Assembly: GCA_020161405.1 (NCBI GenBank)
Contig: JAIUOD010000005.1
Location: 248,001 to 312,000, forward strand
Direction: 5' to 3'
DNA from: Pseudomonadota bacterium
GTDB lineage: Bacteria > Pseudomonadota > Alphaproteobacteria > Caulobacterales > Aquidulcibacteraceae
DNA: 64,000 nucleotides
Positions 27,957 through 36,832 of the stretch are shown piece by piece. Positions within the stretch are counted from its first letter, which is position 1. Each line of letters starts with the position of its first letter. Made by a program: the position numbers and the translations under genes. The notes under the pieces are model-generated. The model worked only from the letters and a program-made list of their open reading frames with translations. It was not told the DNA's origin and ran no database searches.

Positions 27957-29135
27957 TTATGCGCGCTCAACACAAAGGGCAACGCCCATGCCGCCGCCGA
28001 TGCAAAGGGTTGCAAGGCCTTTTTTGGCGTCGCGTTTTTGCATTTCGAAAAGTAAAGTTGTTAGAACGCGCGCACCAGATGCGCCAACTGGGTGGCCGAT
28101 TGCGATTGCGCCGCCATTTACGTTTACTTTTGCAGTGTCCCAACCCATGTCGCGGTTTACCGCAATTGCTTGTGCGGCAAAGGCTTCATTGGCTTCGATA
28201 AGATCTAAATCATCAACCGACCAACCCGCCAAAGAAAGGGCTTTTTTAGATGCAGAAATCGGGCCAGTTCCCATAATCGCAGGATCAACACCAGTTGTTG
28301 CATATGATGCGATTGTTGCCAAAGGTGTGATACCCAATTCTTTGGCTTTTTCTTCGCTCATAAGAACTAAAGCCGCCGCGCCATCATTAATGCCAGATGC
28401 ATTGCCCGCAGTTACCGTGCCACCATCTTTTTTGAAGGCAGGTTTTAGGCCTGCCATAGCCTCAATATTTGCGCCATGACGAATATATTCATCATTTTCA
28501 ACCACAGTATCGCCTTTGCGGCCTTTAATGGTTACAGGCACGATTTCATCTTTGAATTTACCTGCTTTTTGCGCAGCTTCGGCTTTGTTCTGAGAGGCAA
28601 CGGCGAATAAATCTTGTTCTTCTTTGGTGATTTGCCATTGCTGCGCAACATTTTCAGCAGTTACGCCCATGTGATAATTATGGAATGCATCGGTAAGGCC
28701 ATCTTGTAGCATTGAATCGGTGAATTTTAACTCACCCATTTTAGTGCCGCCGCGAAGATATGCCGAATGTTGTGCTTGGCTCATGCTTTCTTGACCACCA
28801 GCAACTACGATAGATGCTTGACCAGTTTGGATTTGCTGTGCCGCAATTGCAACCGCACGAAGCCCAGAACCGCAAAGTTGGTTTACAAGCCATGCAGGGG
28901 CGGCATCTTTAATGCCTGCATTGCGGCTTGCTTGGCGGCCAGGGTTTTGGCCTTGGCCTGCGGTAAGGATTTGGCCCAAAATGACTTCATCAACTTGATC
29001 ACCAGTAATTCCTGCGCGCTCTAATGCACCTTTGATGGCAATTGTACCTAAATCTTGTGGCTTAAGGCTTGAAAGACCACCTAAAAAAGAGCCAACCGGC
29101 GTTCTTGCTGCAGATGCGATAACTACTTTAGTCAT
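27957..29135 (-). CDS. phaA: Acetyl-CoA acetyltransferase (thiolase)
   Basis: 392 residues from ATG 29135 ([17 protein letters not shown]); a longer frame upstream is not used. Thiolase signatures: [10 protein letters not shown] with the acyl-accepting Cys, [26 protein letters not shown] with the catalytic His, and [10 protein letters not shown] with the second Cys. It condenses two acetyl-CoA to acetoacetyl-CoA. Being divergent from phaR points to polyhydroxyalkanoate or ketone metabolism; phaB and phaC are not in the window. Palindromic sites in the gap between it and phaR could regulate both. Confidence 0.95.
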   Translation of the reverse strand: MTKVVIASAARTPVGSFLGGLSSLKPQDLGTIAIKGALERAGITGDQVDEVILGQILTAGQGQNPGRQASRNAGIKDAAPAWLVNQLCGSGLRAVAIAAQQIQTGQASIVVAGGQESMSQAQHSAYLRGGTKMGELKFTDSMLQDGLTDAFHNYHMGVTAENVAQQWQITKEEQDLFAVASQNKAEAAQKAGKFKDEIVPVTIKGRKGDTVVENDEYIRHGANIEAMAGLKPAFKKDGGTVTAGNASGINDGAAALVLMSEEKAKELGITPLATIASYATTGVDPAIMGTGPISASKKALSLAGWSVDDLDLIEANEAFAAQAIAVNRDMGWDTAKVNVNGGAIAIGHPVGASGARVLTTLLFEMQKRDAKKGLATLCIGGGMGVALCVERA

Positions 29136-29265
29136 TATGTTTCCCCTGTCATAAAATTTGGACCTCAATGGCTTAGCAAAGAAATTTAAAAAGGTCGATA
29201 AGCTAATAGTATTGGGTGCTATTTTCAAACACAAGGCCAAAATTGACAAAAAGCATGTGCGGCGT

Positions 29266-29329
29266 ATTGCGATGTTGCAGTGCGATAAAAAATTCTTTAA
29301 GGAGTTTGCATTATATGTTGCGCAACATA
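29266..29329. promoter_or_regulatory. Putative PhaR operator region
   Basis: Between the divergent phaA and phaR genes: TTGCGATGTTGCAGTGCGATA and, just before the phaR start, the perfect 16-base palindrome TATGTTGCGCAACATA (29314-29329). TTGC/GCAA-type half-sites fit known PhaR autoregulation and phasin promoters, but binding here is inferred. Confidence 0.5.
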
Positions 29330-29348
29330 AATTATTTAGGGGTTAGAA

Positions 29349-29936
29349 ATGGCAAAATCAAAAGGGCCAATAACAATTAAAAAATATGCAAACCGTCGTT
29401 TGTATAATACGGATTCTTCATCTTATGTAACTTTGGATTTTCTATCTGAATTAGTTCGTGAGAATGTTGAATTTGTGGTTCTTGATGCCAAATCTGGCGA
29501 AGACATCACACGCCAAGTTTTAACGCAAATTATTTTTGAAGCTGAAAATTCTGGCTCAAACCTTTTAAGCGTAAACTTCCTTCGTGATTTGATTTCATTT
29601 TATGGCAAATCTGTTCAAGGCTTTTTCCCTTCATACCTTGAAATGTCGATGAAACATTTCACTGATAGCCAAGAACAATGGAAAAAAACTTTTTCGGGTA
29701 ATACTTCTTCGCAACCTTTGGAAGTTTTCTCAAACGCAATGAAGGCAAATATGGAAATGTTCACCAAAGCTGCACAAGCGATGACGAATATGACACCGCC
29801 TAATTTTGCTGCGGCAAAAGAAGATGAAAAAGCGCCAAGCAATCCAATGCAATCTTTTGCCAATGCCCAATTGGAAATGATGCAGGCACAAATGAAGGCC
29901 ATGCAAGATCAATTGGATAAATTAGCCGGTAAATAA
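29349..29936 (+). CDS. phaR: PHA synthesis repressor PhaR
   Basis: 195 residues. The N-terminal PHB/PHA accumulation regulator domain is typical: IKKYANRRLYNTDSSSYVTL and EDITRQVLTQIIFEAE. The C-terminal half is helical and Met/Gln-rich (MEMFTKAAQAMTNMTPPNF), as in PhaR proteins that also bind PHB granules. It represses phasin genes when no granules exist. A perfect terminator follows. Confidence 0.93.
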   Translation: MAKSKGPITIKKYANRRLYNTDSSSYVTLDFLSELVRENVEFVVLDAKSGEDITRQVLTQIIFEAENSGSNLLSVNFLRDLISFYGKSVQGFFPSYLEMSMKHFTDSQEQWKKTFSGNTSSQPLEVFSNAMKANMEMFTKAAQAMTNMTPPNFAAAKEDEKAPSNPMQSFANAQLEMMQAQMKAMQDQLDKLAGK

Positions 29937-29940
29937 AAAA

Positions 29941-29960
29941 GGCGCCAATTGGCGCCTTTT
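29941..29960 (+). terminator. phaR terminator
   Basis: A run of A, then GGCGCC-AATT-GGCGCC, then TTTT. It is bidirectional and also serves the convergent GNAT gene. Confidence 0.85.
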
Positions 29961-29962
29961 CT

Positions 29963-30466
29963 TTATGCAAATTCTGGTTCAAGTTTCCATTGCCAGACTT
30001 TGCCTAATTCTTCGTCCGGTAATTCCTTGGTGAATTTCATTCCAAGTTTTTTCAAAACAGAATTTGATGGATTTGCCACTGCCTCTGTGTGCGCAACAAC
30101 GGTTTTTGCACCATTTTCAAAAGCAATATCAATCATCGCTTGGGCGGCTTCGGTTGCAAAGCCATGCCCTTGAAATTCAGGTGCAATTTCATAGCCTATT
30201 TCAACCAATTCATTATTTTTTTTGCCCTGAATTAAGCCGCCATTTCCGATAAGACGGTTTGTTTTTGCTTCGATAAATAAATATCCGCAAAATGGCTCTT
30301 TGCCAGTGTTTGCATCATTATTTTGCGCGAAAGCTTCGGGGAATTTGGGCCAATTATCGGGTAATATTATTCCATAGTTTTTTTCAAAATTATCACGATT
30401 GTCGCGTAAATCATCTTTTATTTGGCTGTTCACTACAACCAATTTAAGTCTTTGCAAATTTGCCAT
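29963..30466 (-). CDS. GNAT N-acetyltransferase
   Basis: 167 residues from MANLQRLKLVVV (ATG 30466, AAGGGCAC upstream); a longer frame upstream reads through the promoter. Strand-helix pattern of the GNAT fold with the acetyl-CoA loop in IGYEIAPEFQGHGFATEAAQ (E-x-x-Q/G-x-G-x-A) and AVANPSNSVLKKLGMKF near the end. The substrate is unknown. First of four GNAT genes in a row; it sits apart from the other three by about 140 bases. Confidence 0.85.
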   Translation of the reverse strand: MANLQRLKLVVVNSQIKDDLRDNRDNFEKNYGIILPDNWPKFPEAFAQNNDANTGKEPFCGYLFIEAKTNRLIGNGGLIQGKKNNELVEIGYEIAPEFQGHGFATEAAQAMIDIAFENGAKTVVAHTEAVANPSNSVLKKLGMKFTKELPDEELGKVWQWKLEPEFA

Positions 30467-30608
30467 TATGTGCCCTTTTTGGTGCTTATTATGCCTTTTC
30501 CCCAAAAGACGTGACGCAAATAATAGATTTGCCCCCCAAAGTCGAGCAAGCAAACCTTTTTTCGCCATTGCAAAATATCATTAAATCAGAAATTTTGCGC
30601 AAAAATAA

Positions 30609-31169
30609 TTAATAAAATTGCGCGCGGTTTTTTAACCATTCTTCCTTGCTTTGACCCCATGCATCAACATCAAGATGCGTATAAGGCGGGGGTAATTTGG
30701 TCTTGCCAAGATTTTGCGAACCAAGGCGTTTTGCAAGATTTTGTGATGGTGTATTTTCAGGCGCAATGCAATGAATTACTTTTTCCCAACCTAATTTATC
30801 AAATGCATAATCCATAGTTGCAACCGCCGCTTCACGCGCATAACCTTTGCCCATTGCATTACGTGCAACACCCCAACCAACTTCTTTTTCAGGCCATTCT
30901 AGTGGAAAAATCGGGCCAACGCGTCCAAGCCATTCACCCGTATTTTTATCAATCATGCAAAACATCGCAAAACCATATAAATACCATGAACCAACAAAGG
31001 CATTAAAACTGCGCCAAGTTGTTGCACGTTCTTGCACGCCTCCAAGGAATTTCATGACCTCTGGGTCTTGATGGAATAAAGAAAAGGCTTCAAAATCCTC
31101 AATTACAGGTGGACGTAAAATCATACGCTCGGTTTCGAGAGTGGGGCCAAGTGGTGAGGCTTTAATCAT
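30609..31169 (-). CDS. GNAT N-acetyltransferase, RimJ/RimL type
   Basis: 186 residues, start by ATGA overlap with the preceding gene (TGA 31168-31166 / ATG 31169-31167). RimJ/L features: TERMILRPPVIEDFEAF, WLGRVGPIFP, GWGVARNAMGKGYAREAA with the CoA loop, and APENTPSQNLAKRLGS. Closely related to the next two genes. Target unknown. Confidence 0.9.
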   Translation of the reverse strand: MIKASPLGPTLETERMILRPPVIEDFEAFSLFHQDPEVMKFLGGVQERATTWRSFNAFVGSWYLYGFAMFCMIDKNTGEWLGRVGPIFPLEWPEKEVGWGVARNAMGKGYAREAAVATMDYAFDKLGWEKVIHCIAPENTPSQNLAKRLGSQNLGKTKLPPPYTHLDVDAWGQSKEEWLKNRAQFY

Positions 31170-31696
31170 TTTTTCCAATCGCTTCTAAAAGATTTCCAAA
31201 TATGGTCTATATAGCCTTCATAAGGTGGCGGAAGAACCATTTCGCCAATAAATTTTGCACCAATCCGTTTTGCAAGCCTTGACGATGCAACATTATCCGG
31301 TGAAATTGAATGAACAAATTCATCAAAATCTGTATTCCTATATGCCCAATCAAGTGCCGCAATCGATGCCTCTTGGGCATAGCCCTTGCCATCGGCTTCT
31401 TCAATTAAAGCCCAACCAAACTCCTGACCATGCCATGAATACATATTAACAGGGCCAATATTGCCAATCCATGTTCCGCTTGATTTTTCAATCACGCTAA
31501 ACATGCCAAAGCCATAACATTGCCATGCACCAACCCAAGACATGAATTTCGTCCACGCGCCAGCCGCATCAAGGCCGCCACCAGCTTGCTTCGAGCGTTC
31601 AAAATTAGAACGCATTTTTGTAAAATCTTTTAAATCTTCTAAAATCGGTGGACGAAGTATTAGGCGTTCGGTTTCAATTTTTATGGAATTTATCAT
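31166..31696 (-). CDS. GNAT N-acetyltransferase, RimJ/RimL type
   Basis: 176 residues from ATG 31696; a TTG lies 18 bases further upstream. Same blocks as its neighbours: TERLILRPPILEDL, WIGNIGPVNMYS, GWALIEEADGKGYAQEAS, SPDNVASSRLAKRIGA. It overlaps the following paralog by 4 bases, so the two are coupled. Confidence 0.9.
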   Translation of the reverse strand: MINSIKIETERLILRPPILEDLKDFTKMRSNFERSKQAGGGLDAAGAWTKFMSWVGAWQCYGFGMFSVIEKSSGTWIGNIGPVNMYSWHGQEFGWALIEEADGKGYAQEASIAALDWAYRNTDFDEFVHSISPDNVASSRLAKRIGAKFIGEMVLPPPYEGYIDHIWKSFRSDWKK

Positions 31697-31742
31697 AGTT
31701 TTAGGCCGCTTCAAATAAAATATTTATTGGTTATGCAATTTA

Positions 31743-32249
31743 TTAAGCTTTATACCAAACTTCAACATTTTTATCTTTTAAAGCTAAAGGCAATTTTTCA
31801 ATCCCAATATTTATTGCACCCAAAGATTTTGCCAAATGTTGTGATGAAATATTATCGCGGCTTATGCAAAAATATGCTTCATGCCAATCTAGTGTTTCTT
31901 TAGCCCATGAAACAACCGCGTGTGCTGCTTCTTTGGCATAGCCGTTTCCTTGAAATTTGGGGATTATTGACCATCCGAATTCAGGGAATTTTTCATTAGC
32001 TCGCTTTGTTGGTCCGACCCGACCAATCCATTCATTTCTATCTTTTTCAATTACAGAAAAGAAGCAATAATTGTTTTTTTGCCAAAACTTGCGCCATTCT
32101 GAAAACGCATTAAATGCGGCCATTCTATCTATTGTGCCGCCAGTGTGTTTTTTAAATTCAGGGTCTGATTGCGCCTTTGCAAAACTTTCAAAATCAGTTT
32201 CAAGCGGTGGGCGCAATATCAAGCGTGGCGTAACAATCTGAATTGACAT
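31743..32249 (-). CDS. GNAT N-acetyltransferase, RimJ/RimL type
   Basis: 168 residues. TPRLILRPPLETDFESFA, WIGRVGPTKRA, GWSIIPKFQGNGYAKEAA, SRDNISSQHLAKSLGA. It follows the crotonase gene by 6 bases, so crotonase and the three RimJ/L-type genes may form one operon. The paralogs arose by local duplication. Confidence 0.9.
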   Translation of the reverse strand: MSIQIVTPRLILRPPLETDFESFAKAQSDPEFKKHTGGTIDRMAAFNAFSEWRKFWQKNNYCFFSVIEKDRNEWIGRVGPTKRANEKFPEFGWSIIPKFQGNGYAKEAAHAVVSWAKETLDWHEAYFCISRDNISSQHLAKSLGAINIGIEKLPLALKDKNVEVWYKA

Positions 32250-32255
32250 TTAAAC

Positions 32256-33008
32256 CTATTTTGATTTGCGCATCATAAAATTCATAAAGGCATTGCGTGC
32301 TTCTTCGCCTTTTACTGCCTCACCGAATTTTATGCCTTCTTTTGCAATATGGGCGGCGATTTCATTCTTATTGCCACGCATAAGTGCAAGTGAATTTTTA
32401 AGGGCATTTGGCGGAAGGTTTGCAAATTTAAGTGCAACATTTTTTGCTGCAACATATAATTCATTTTGCGCAACAATTTTATTGATTATACCAAATGAAT
32501 GCGCTTCTTGTGCACCAAAACTATCACCTAATAATAAAATTTCACATGCTTTTTGGTGCCCCATTTTCATTGGGAATATAAGGCTTGAGCCACCTTCAGG
32601 AACAAGGCCTAAATTGACGAATGGGGTTGAAAATTGTGCATTTTCTGCCGCATAATTTATATCGAAATGCAAAAGCATTGTGGTTCCGATGCCAACTGCT
32701 TTGCCTTGAACAGCACTTACAATTGGTTTTTCGCATTGCAAAATAGAATCAAAAAACTTTTTTTGCGGTGAGTTTGCAAAATCAATTCCATTATTAAGAA
32801 AATCACCAATATCATTTCCCGCGCAAAAAGATTCGCCATTTGCACAAATCAAAAATGCGCGAACTTTGTCATCATTATTTCCATCAATCATGGTCTTTGC
32901 GAACTTTTCATACATCGCACCAAGAATTGCATTTTTCTTATCTGGGCGGTTGAATTTTATTTCACAAACCCCATCATTAATTTCGACAATAATATTTTCT
33001 TCGGACAT
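32256..33008 (-). CDS. Enoyl-CoA hydratase/isomerase family protein
   Basis: 250 residues. Crotonase fold: FNRPDKKNAILG at the start, then NGESFCAGNDIGDF (oxyanion hole) and QGKAVGIGTTMLLHFDI, ending in VPEGGSSLIFPM where the catalytic Glu is expected (Glu in P-E-G). Ends with a C-terminal helix AFMNFMMRKSK. Likely Delta3,Delta2-enoyl-CoA isomerase-like or a hydratase in fatty-acid degradation; the exact reaction is not decided by the sequence. Confidence 0.88.
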   Translation of the reverse strand: MSEENIIVEINDGVCEIKFNRPDKKNAILGAMYEKFAKTMIDGNNDDKVRAFLICANGESFCAGNDIGDFLNNGIDFANSPQKKFFDSILQCEKPIVSAVQGKAVGIGTTMLLHFDINYAAENAQFSTPFVNLGLVPEGGSSLIFPMKMGHQKACEILLLGDSFGAQEAHSFGIINKIVAQNELYVAAKNVALKFANLPPNALKNSLALMRGNKNEIAAHIAKEGIKFGEAVKGEEARNAFMNFMMRKSK

Positions 33009-33199
33009 TTTTCTCTCCCATTTCGACGATTAGAGCAGGCAATATATAGGTGCGTCAAGTATCCGTGGCGTAAACTTGTTCTATAGTTTTTAGTGAAAAT
33101 TATTTTTGTTTTACCTTAATCCACCTCCACACTTTTTCCATAATGATGTTGTTAAAGCCTTTTAAATGCTATATTATAAAGAATTAAAATGGCTAAGAA

Positions 33200-33913
33200 A
33201 TGCAAAATCCATTAGTATTAATTGTCGAAGATGAACCCCAAATTAGCGAGATTATAAACGAATATTTTCACCGCGAAGGGTTTAGAACTATTGTTGCAGC
33301 TGACGGCGATATTGCGCTTACACATTTTCGTATGATGCGCCCTGATATTGTAATATTGGACATTAATCTTCCAAAACGCGATGGCAGCGAGGTTTTAAAC
33401 GAAATCCGTAAAATTAGTGAAGCACCGGTAATTATGGCGACTGCTTTGGGCGATGATTTGGAAAAAATTTCCGCGCTTAAAATTGGCGCCGATGATTATG
33501 TCGTTAAGCCATTTAACCCTTTGGAATTGGTTGCGCGCGCAAAGGCAGTTTTAAGGCGTTTAAATAATAATTCCGAAACTCAAAAAATAATTCGTATTGG
33601 TGATATTGAAATCGATACGGATGCCCATCTGGTTAATGCATTAAAGTTTGAAAATAATATTACTTCTAAAACCCGTATTGATGTTACCCTTACTGAATTT
33701 AGGATTTTGGTTTATTTAGGGCGTCATCCCAAAAAAGTCTTTTCAAGGTTTCAAATTTTGGATACTTGCCTTCCAAGTGATGGTGACGCATTAGAAAGAA
33801 CCGTTGATAGCCATGTTTCAAAATTAAGAAAAAAACTTGAGGCCCACGATTTAAACAATTATCTCGAATGTGTTCGTGGCATTGGATATAGGTTTTTTAG
33901 CAATGAAGACTAA
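33200..33913 (+). CDS. OmpR-family response regulator
   Basis: 237 residues. Receiver domain with VEDEPQIS, phospho-acceptor Asp54 (VILDINLPKRDG) and Lys103 (YVVKPFNP), followed by a winged-helix output domain ending in SHVSKLRKKLEA and RGIGYRF. Overall BaeR-like. Its stop overlaps the kinase gene. The two outer-membrane barrel genes downstream are candidate targets. Confidence 0.93.
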   Translation: MQNPLVLIVEDEPQISEIINEYFHREGFRTIVAADGDIALTHFRMMRPDIVILDINLPKRDGSEVLNEIRKISEAPVIMATALGDDLEKISALKIGADDYVVKPFNPLELVARAKAVLRRLNNNSETQKIIRIGDIEIDTDAHLVNALKFENNITSKTRIDVTLTEFRILVYLGRHPKKVFSRFQILDTCLPSDGDALERTVDSHVSKLRKKLEAHDLNNYLECVRGIGYRFFSNED

Positions 33914-35084
33914 ACTTAAGCCAATTAAATTAAGAACAATTTTTGCAATTTTACTAGGCATTGGGGTCCTTAGTACGGTTGTTTTTGTTTATATTGGAAC
34001 AGTAACTTTTCTTGATATTGAAACAAAAAAACTAACCGCAAAATTATCACCAGAATCTAAAAAAACATTTGAAGATCTTCAAAAAGGCGTTGTTGGCGAT
34101 GGTGAAAAACTTGCTGCCCTTCAAAGGGAATCATTCAAATTACAAAAGGAAAAATTTGGAAGTTTAGAAGATCCAACCGATAAAACCGTTTTGGAATTTA
34201 GCATAGCCGCTTTGCTGGTTTGGGTTTTGATGGGTATTTTTCTTTCAAGCTTTTTATCCAAACCTATTTTATCGGTTGCAGAAGCAGCGCGCAAAATCGC
34301 AAATGGCAAAATTGACGCTCGCGCAAAACATATAGGATTTGAAAGCCAAGAAACCGCACAATTGGTTGAAGATTTTAATTTTATGGCGCAAAATCTTGAG
34401 CGCCTTGAAAAGGAATATAAATATTCAAACGCCGCAATTGCCCACGAATTAAGAACCCCATTAACGATTTTGCGCGGCAGGTTGCAGGGACTAAAGGATA
34501 ATTATTTCACCCCAAGTGAAGCTGAATTTTCAATTTTGATTAGTCAAACTGAAACCCTTGCCCGGATTGTTGAAGACCTCAAGACACTTAGCCTTTCAAT
34601 GAGCCAAAAATTAATTCTAAATTATTCATGGGCGGATTTATCGGATATTATAAGCGAAACGCTTGATTTTATTAACCCAAATTTAGAAGCGCTTGGTTTT
34701 AAAATCGAATTTGAACTTCAATCTATTAGCACTTATGTTGATAAAGATAGACTTAAACAGGCATTACTTGCCGCAATGCAAAATGTAAAAATTCATGCCA
34801 GTGATGGCAAATATTTGAAAATATCAGTTTCAAAAACAAAAAAAAATGCGCTAATCACAATATTAGATAAAGGCCCAGGTTTACCAGATGAAAAGCTTGC
34901 GCTTGCAACCGAAAGATTTTGGCGAAATGAAAACTCAAGAAGCCGTGATTTTGGTGGAACTGGTCTTGGCCTGTCGGTTATTAATGCAATTGTTACAGCG
35001 CATAAGGGTAATTTTAATATTTCCAACAACAAACCTAATGGCTTAAAACTTGAAATTATTTTGCCAATTTTAAATTCAATATAA
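33903..35084 (+). CDS. Sensor histidine kinase
   Basis: About 393 residues from the internal ATG 33903, which overlaps the regulator stop by 11 bases. Membrane helices at about 12-36 and 98-118 enclose a small periplasmic loop of about 60 residues rich in Lys. HAMP linker (ILSVAEAARKIANGKIDARA), H-box AIAHELRTPLTI (His181), N-box QNVKIHASD, G-boxes LDKGPGLPD and GGTGLGLSV. It should phosphorylate the upstream regulator. The N-box lacks the usual N-A-xxx spacing (QNVKIHA) but seems functional. Confidence 0.92.
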   Translation: MKTKLKPIKLRTIFAILLGIGVLSTVVFVYIGTVTFLDIETKKLTAKLSPESKKTFEDLQKGVVGDGEKLAALQRESFKLQKEKFGSLEDPTDKTVLEFSIAALLVWVLMGIFLSSFLSKPILSVAEAARKIANGKIDARAKHIGFESQETAQLVEDFNFMAQNLERLEKEYKYSNAAIAHELRTPLTILRGRLQGLKDNYFTPSEAEFSILISQTETLARIVEDLKTLSLSMSQKLILNYSWADLSDIISETLDFINPNLEALGFKIEFELQSISTYVDKDRLKQALLAAMQNVKIHASDGKYLKISVSKTKKNALITILDKGPGLPDEKLALATERFWRNENSRSRDFGGTGLGLSVINAIVTAHKGNFNISNNKPNGLKLEIILPILNSI

Positions 35085-35204
35085 GGTTTCTGTTTTGTAA
35101 TGAAATCTGCAAAGTGCGATAACTAAATGTCCACAAACACTCCATAATCGCTTTCTATTTTCCTTGCATGTTCAATCACATCTTTGAACAATTAGGAGAA
35201 TAAA

Positions 35205-35804
35205 ATGAAAAAAGTAACAATTATCGCAACATTGTTAGCAAGCGTTTTTGCAAATAATGTAATTGCAGAAAATGCAAATTCATCAGGGTTTATTGTTGGT
35301 GTTGGTCTTGAACACAATAAGATGAAAAAAACTGGTCAAGCGCCGGGTGCACCACAAAATTTCAATATGAAAGATGACAAAAATATAGGTCGTGCTTTTG
35401 TTGGTTATGATACAAAACTTTTGGATGACAGTGTAATTGTTGGTATTGAATTGGGCCGTTCTTTTGGCGATAAAAAACTTTCACAAACTGTTAGCGGTCA
35501 AAAATATGATTATGAAGTTAAGCCACAATTTGATTTAAGTGCACGCCTTGGCGGTGCTTTCACTGATAATGTTGTTGGTTATGTTCGTGGCGGTATCGAT
35601 AGAAGCAAAACTACACAAACAACAAAACTTAATACTGATGCTGCAAAGACTTATAGATCAACAAAAAACAACGGTTTCTATGGTCTTGGAGTTGAATATA
35701 CAACAGAAAGTAATTTTGTAATTCGCGGGGAATGGGACAGGGTAAAATATAAAGACAATCTAAAAGATGACAAGTTTTCCGTCTCTGCTGCTTATAAATT
35801 CTAA
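35205..35804 (+). CDS. Outer-membrane beta-barrel protein (paralog 1)
   Basis: 199 residues. Signal peptide (MKKVTIIATLLASVFANNVIA|EN) and then about eight beta-strands ending in FSVSAAYKF, with the C-terminal Phe needed for Bam-mediated insertion. Strong ribosome site (TTAGGAGAA). It shares the order of strands with the next gene: IGRAFVGYDTKLLDDSVIVG here and IGRIFVGYDEKILDDTILIG there. OmpA/OprF-like small barrel of the Opacity/OMP_b-brl class. Directly downstream of a two-component pair, so it may respond to envelope stress. Confidence 0.88.
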   Translation: MKKVTIIATLLASVFANNVIAENANSSGFIVGVGLEHNKMKKTGQAPGAPQNFNMKDDKNIGRAFVGYDTKLLDDSVIVGIELGRSFGDKKLSQTVSGQKYDYEVKPQFDLSARLGGAFTDNVVGYVRGGIDRSKTTQTTKLNTDAAKTYRSTKNNGFYGLGVEYTTESNFVIRGEWDRVKYKDNLKDDKFSVSAAYKF

Positions 35805-35810
35805 TCTAAT

Positions 35811-35830
35811 GCCCCGTATGATACGGGGCA
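35811..35830 (+). terminator. Terminator after the first barrel gene
   Basis: GCCCCGTAT-G-ATACGGGGC (35811-35829) followed by a T run. Confidence 0.9.
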
Positions 35831-35965
35831 TTTTTTTATGCATTAATACAATGCCTTATACTGTTTAAAGCAAATAACCTTTCCGTTTTTTAACTATATT
35901 TCATCAAATAAATCATTTAACTTGTATATCCTATACATAAATATAGAAAATAAAATGGGGACATT

Positions 35966-36571
35966 ATGAAAAAAATCGCAATTTTTACAACATTATTAAG
36001 TTTAACATTCGCAAGCGGCGCAATGGCGCAAGATTATTATGAAGAGGGTCGCGGCCTTTTATTTGGTGTCGGACTTGAACATAATCGTATGGAGAAAAAA
36101 GGCGCACCACCGCATTCGCAAACCGGATTTTTAATGGATGAAAACAAAACTATTGGGCGTATTTTTGTTGGCTATGATGAAAAAATCCTTGATGATACAA
36201 TTTTAATCGGTGCAGAAATTGGCCGCACTTTTGGCGATAAAACTCTAAGCCAAACTGTTGGAACGCTTAAATATGATTATGAAGTTAAACCAGTAGTTGA
36301 TTATAGCGCACGCATTGGCGCAATTCTTATGGATGATTTTATTGTTTATGGTCGCTTTGGTATTGATACAAGCACTATGAAACAAACCACAAAACTTGGA
36401 ACTGCGGCGGCGAAAGAGTTTAAATATACAAGAGGTTTGGGCTTCTTTGGTGTTGGCGCTGAATATAATTTGCCAAACAGCTTTGTTGTTCGCGGCGAAT
36501 GGAGCCAGGTAATGTACAAAAGCCATTTAAGAGATGATAAATTCTCATTATCGGTTGGTTATAGATATTAG
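35966..36571 (+). CDS. Outer-membrane beta-barrel protein (paralog 2)
   Basis: 201 residues. Signal peptide MKKIAIFTTLLSLTFASGAMA|QD, barrel strands, C-terminal YRY. Close paralog of the preceding gene, probably from a tandem duplication. It has its own leader and terminator, so it is transcribed separately. The mature N-terminus is acidic and Tyr-rich (QDYYEEGR). Confidence 0.88.
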   Translation: MKKIAIFTTLLSLTFASGAMAQDYYEEGRGLLFGVGLEHNRMEKKGAPPHSQTGFLMDENKTIGRIFVGYDEKILDDTILIGAEIGRTFGDKTLSQTVGTLKYDYEVKPVVDYSARIGAILMDDFIVYGRFGIDTSTMKQTTKLGTAAAKEFKYTRGLGFFGVGAEYNLPNSFVVRGEWSQVMYKSHLRDDKFSLSVGYRY

Positions 36572-36573
36572 AA

Positions 36574-36600
36574 AAAAGCCCCGCAAATGCGGGGCTTTTT
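36574..36600. terminator. Bidirectional terminator
   Basis: AAAAAAGCCCCGC-AAAT-GCGGGGCTTTTT, shared by the barrel gene and the convergent bolA gene. Confidence 0.9.
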
Positions 36601-36830
36601 TATTTCACCTTTGTTTCCAACGCCAATGCGTGCAATACGCCGCCCATATTTCCTTTTAGTGCGGCATAGACCATTTGGTGTTGGGCAACACGGTTTTTGC
36701 CTGCGAAGGCGGATGATGCGATAATTGCTTTATAATGATCGCCATCGCCCGCTAAGTCGATAATTTCGATATCGGCATCAGGGAATGCATCTTTAATCAT
36801 GCTTTCGATTTCGCTTGCTTGCATTGCCAT
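36600..36830 (-). CDS. bolA: BolA-family protein
   Basis: 76 residues. BolA/YrbA core: MIKDAFPDADIEIIDLAGDGDHYKAIIAS and RVAQHQMVYAALKGNMG-type helix. With a monothiol glutaredoxin it takes part in Fe-S cluster handling (family knowledge). It starts 2 bases after the purB stop and is probably cotranscribed with it. Confidence 0.9.
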   Translation of the reverse strand: MAMQASEIESMIKDAFPDADIEIIDLAGDGDHYKAIIASSAFAGKNRVAQHQMVYAALKGNMGGVLHALALETKVK

Positions 36831-36832
36831 TT

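Noticed and set aside
29158..29346. 62-residue open frame upstream of phaR
   Set aside because: No ribosome site, basic low-complexity sequence, overlaps the operator palindromes.
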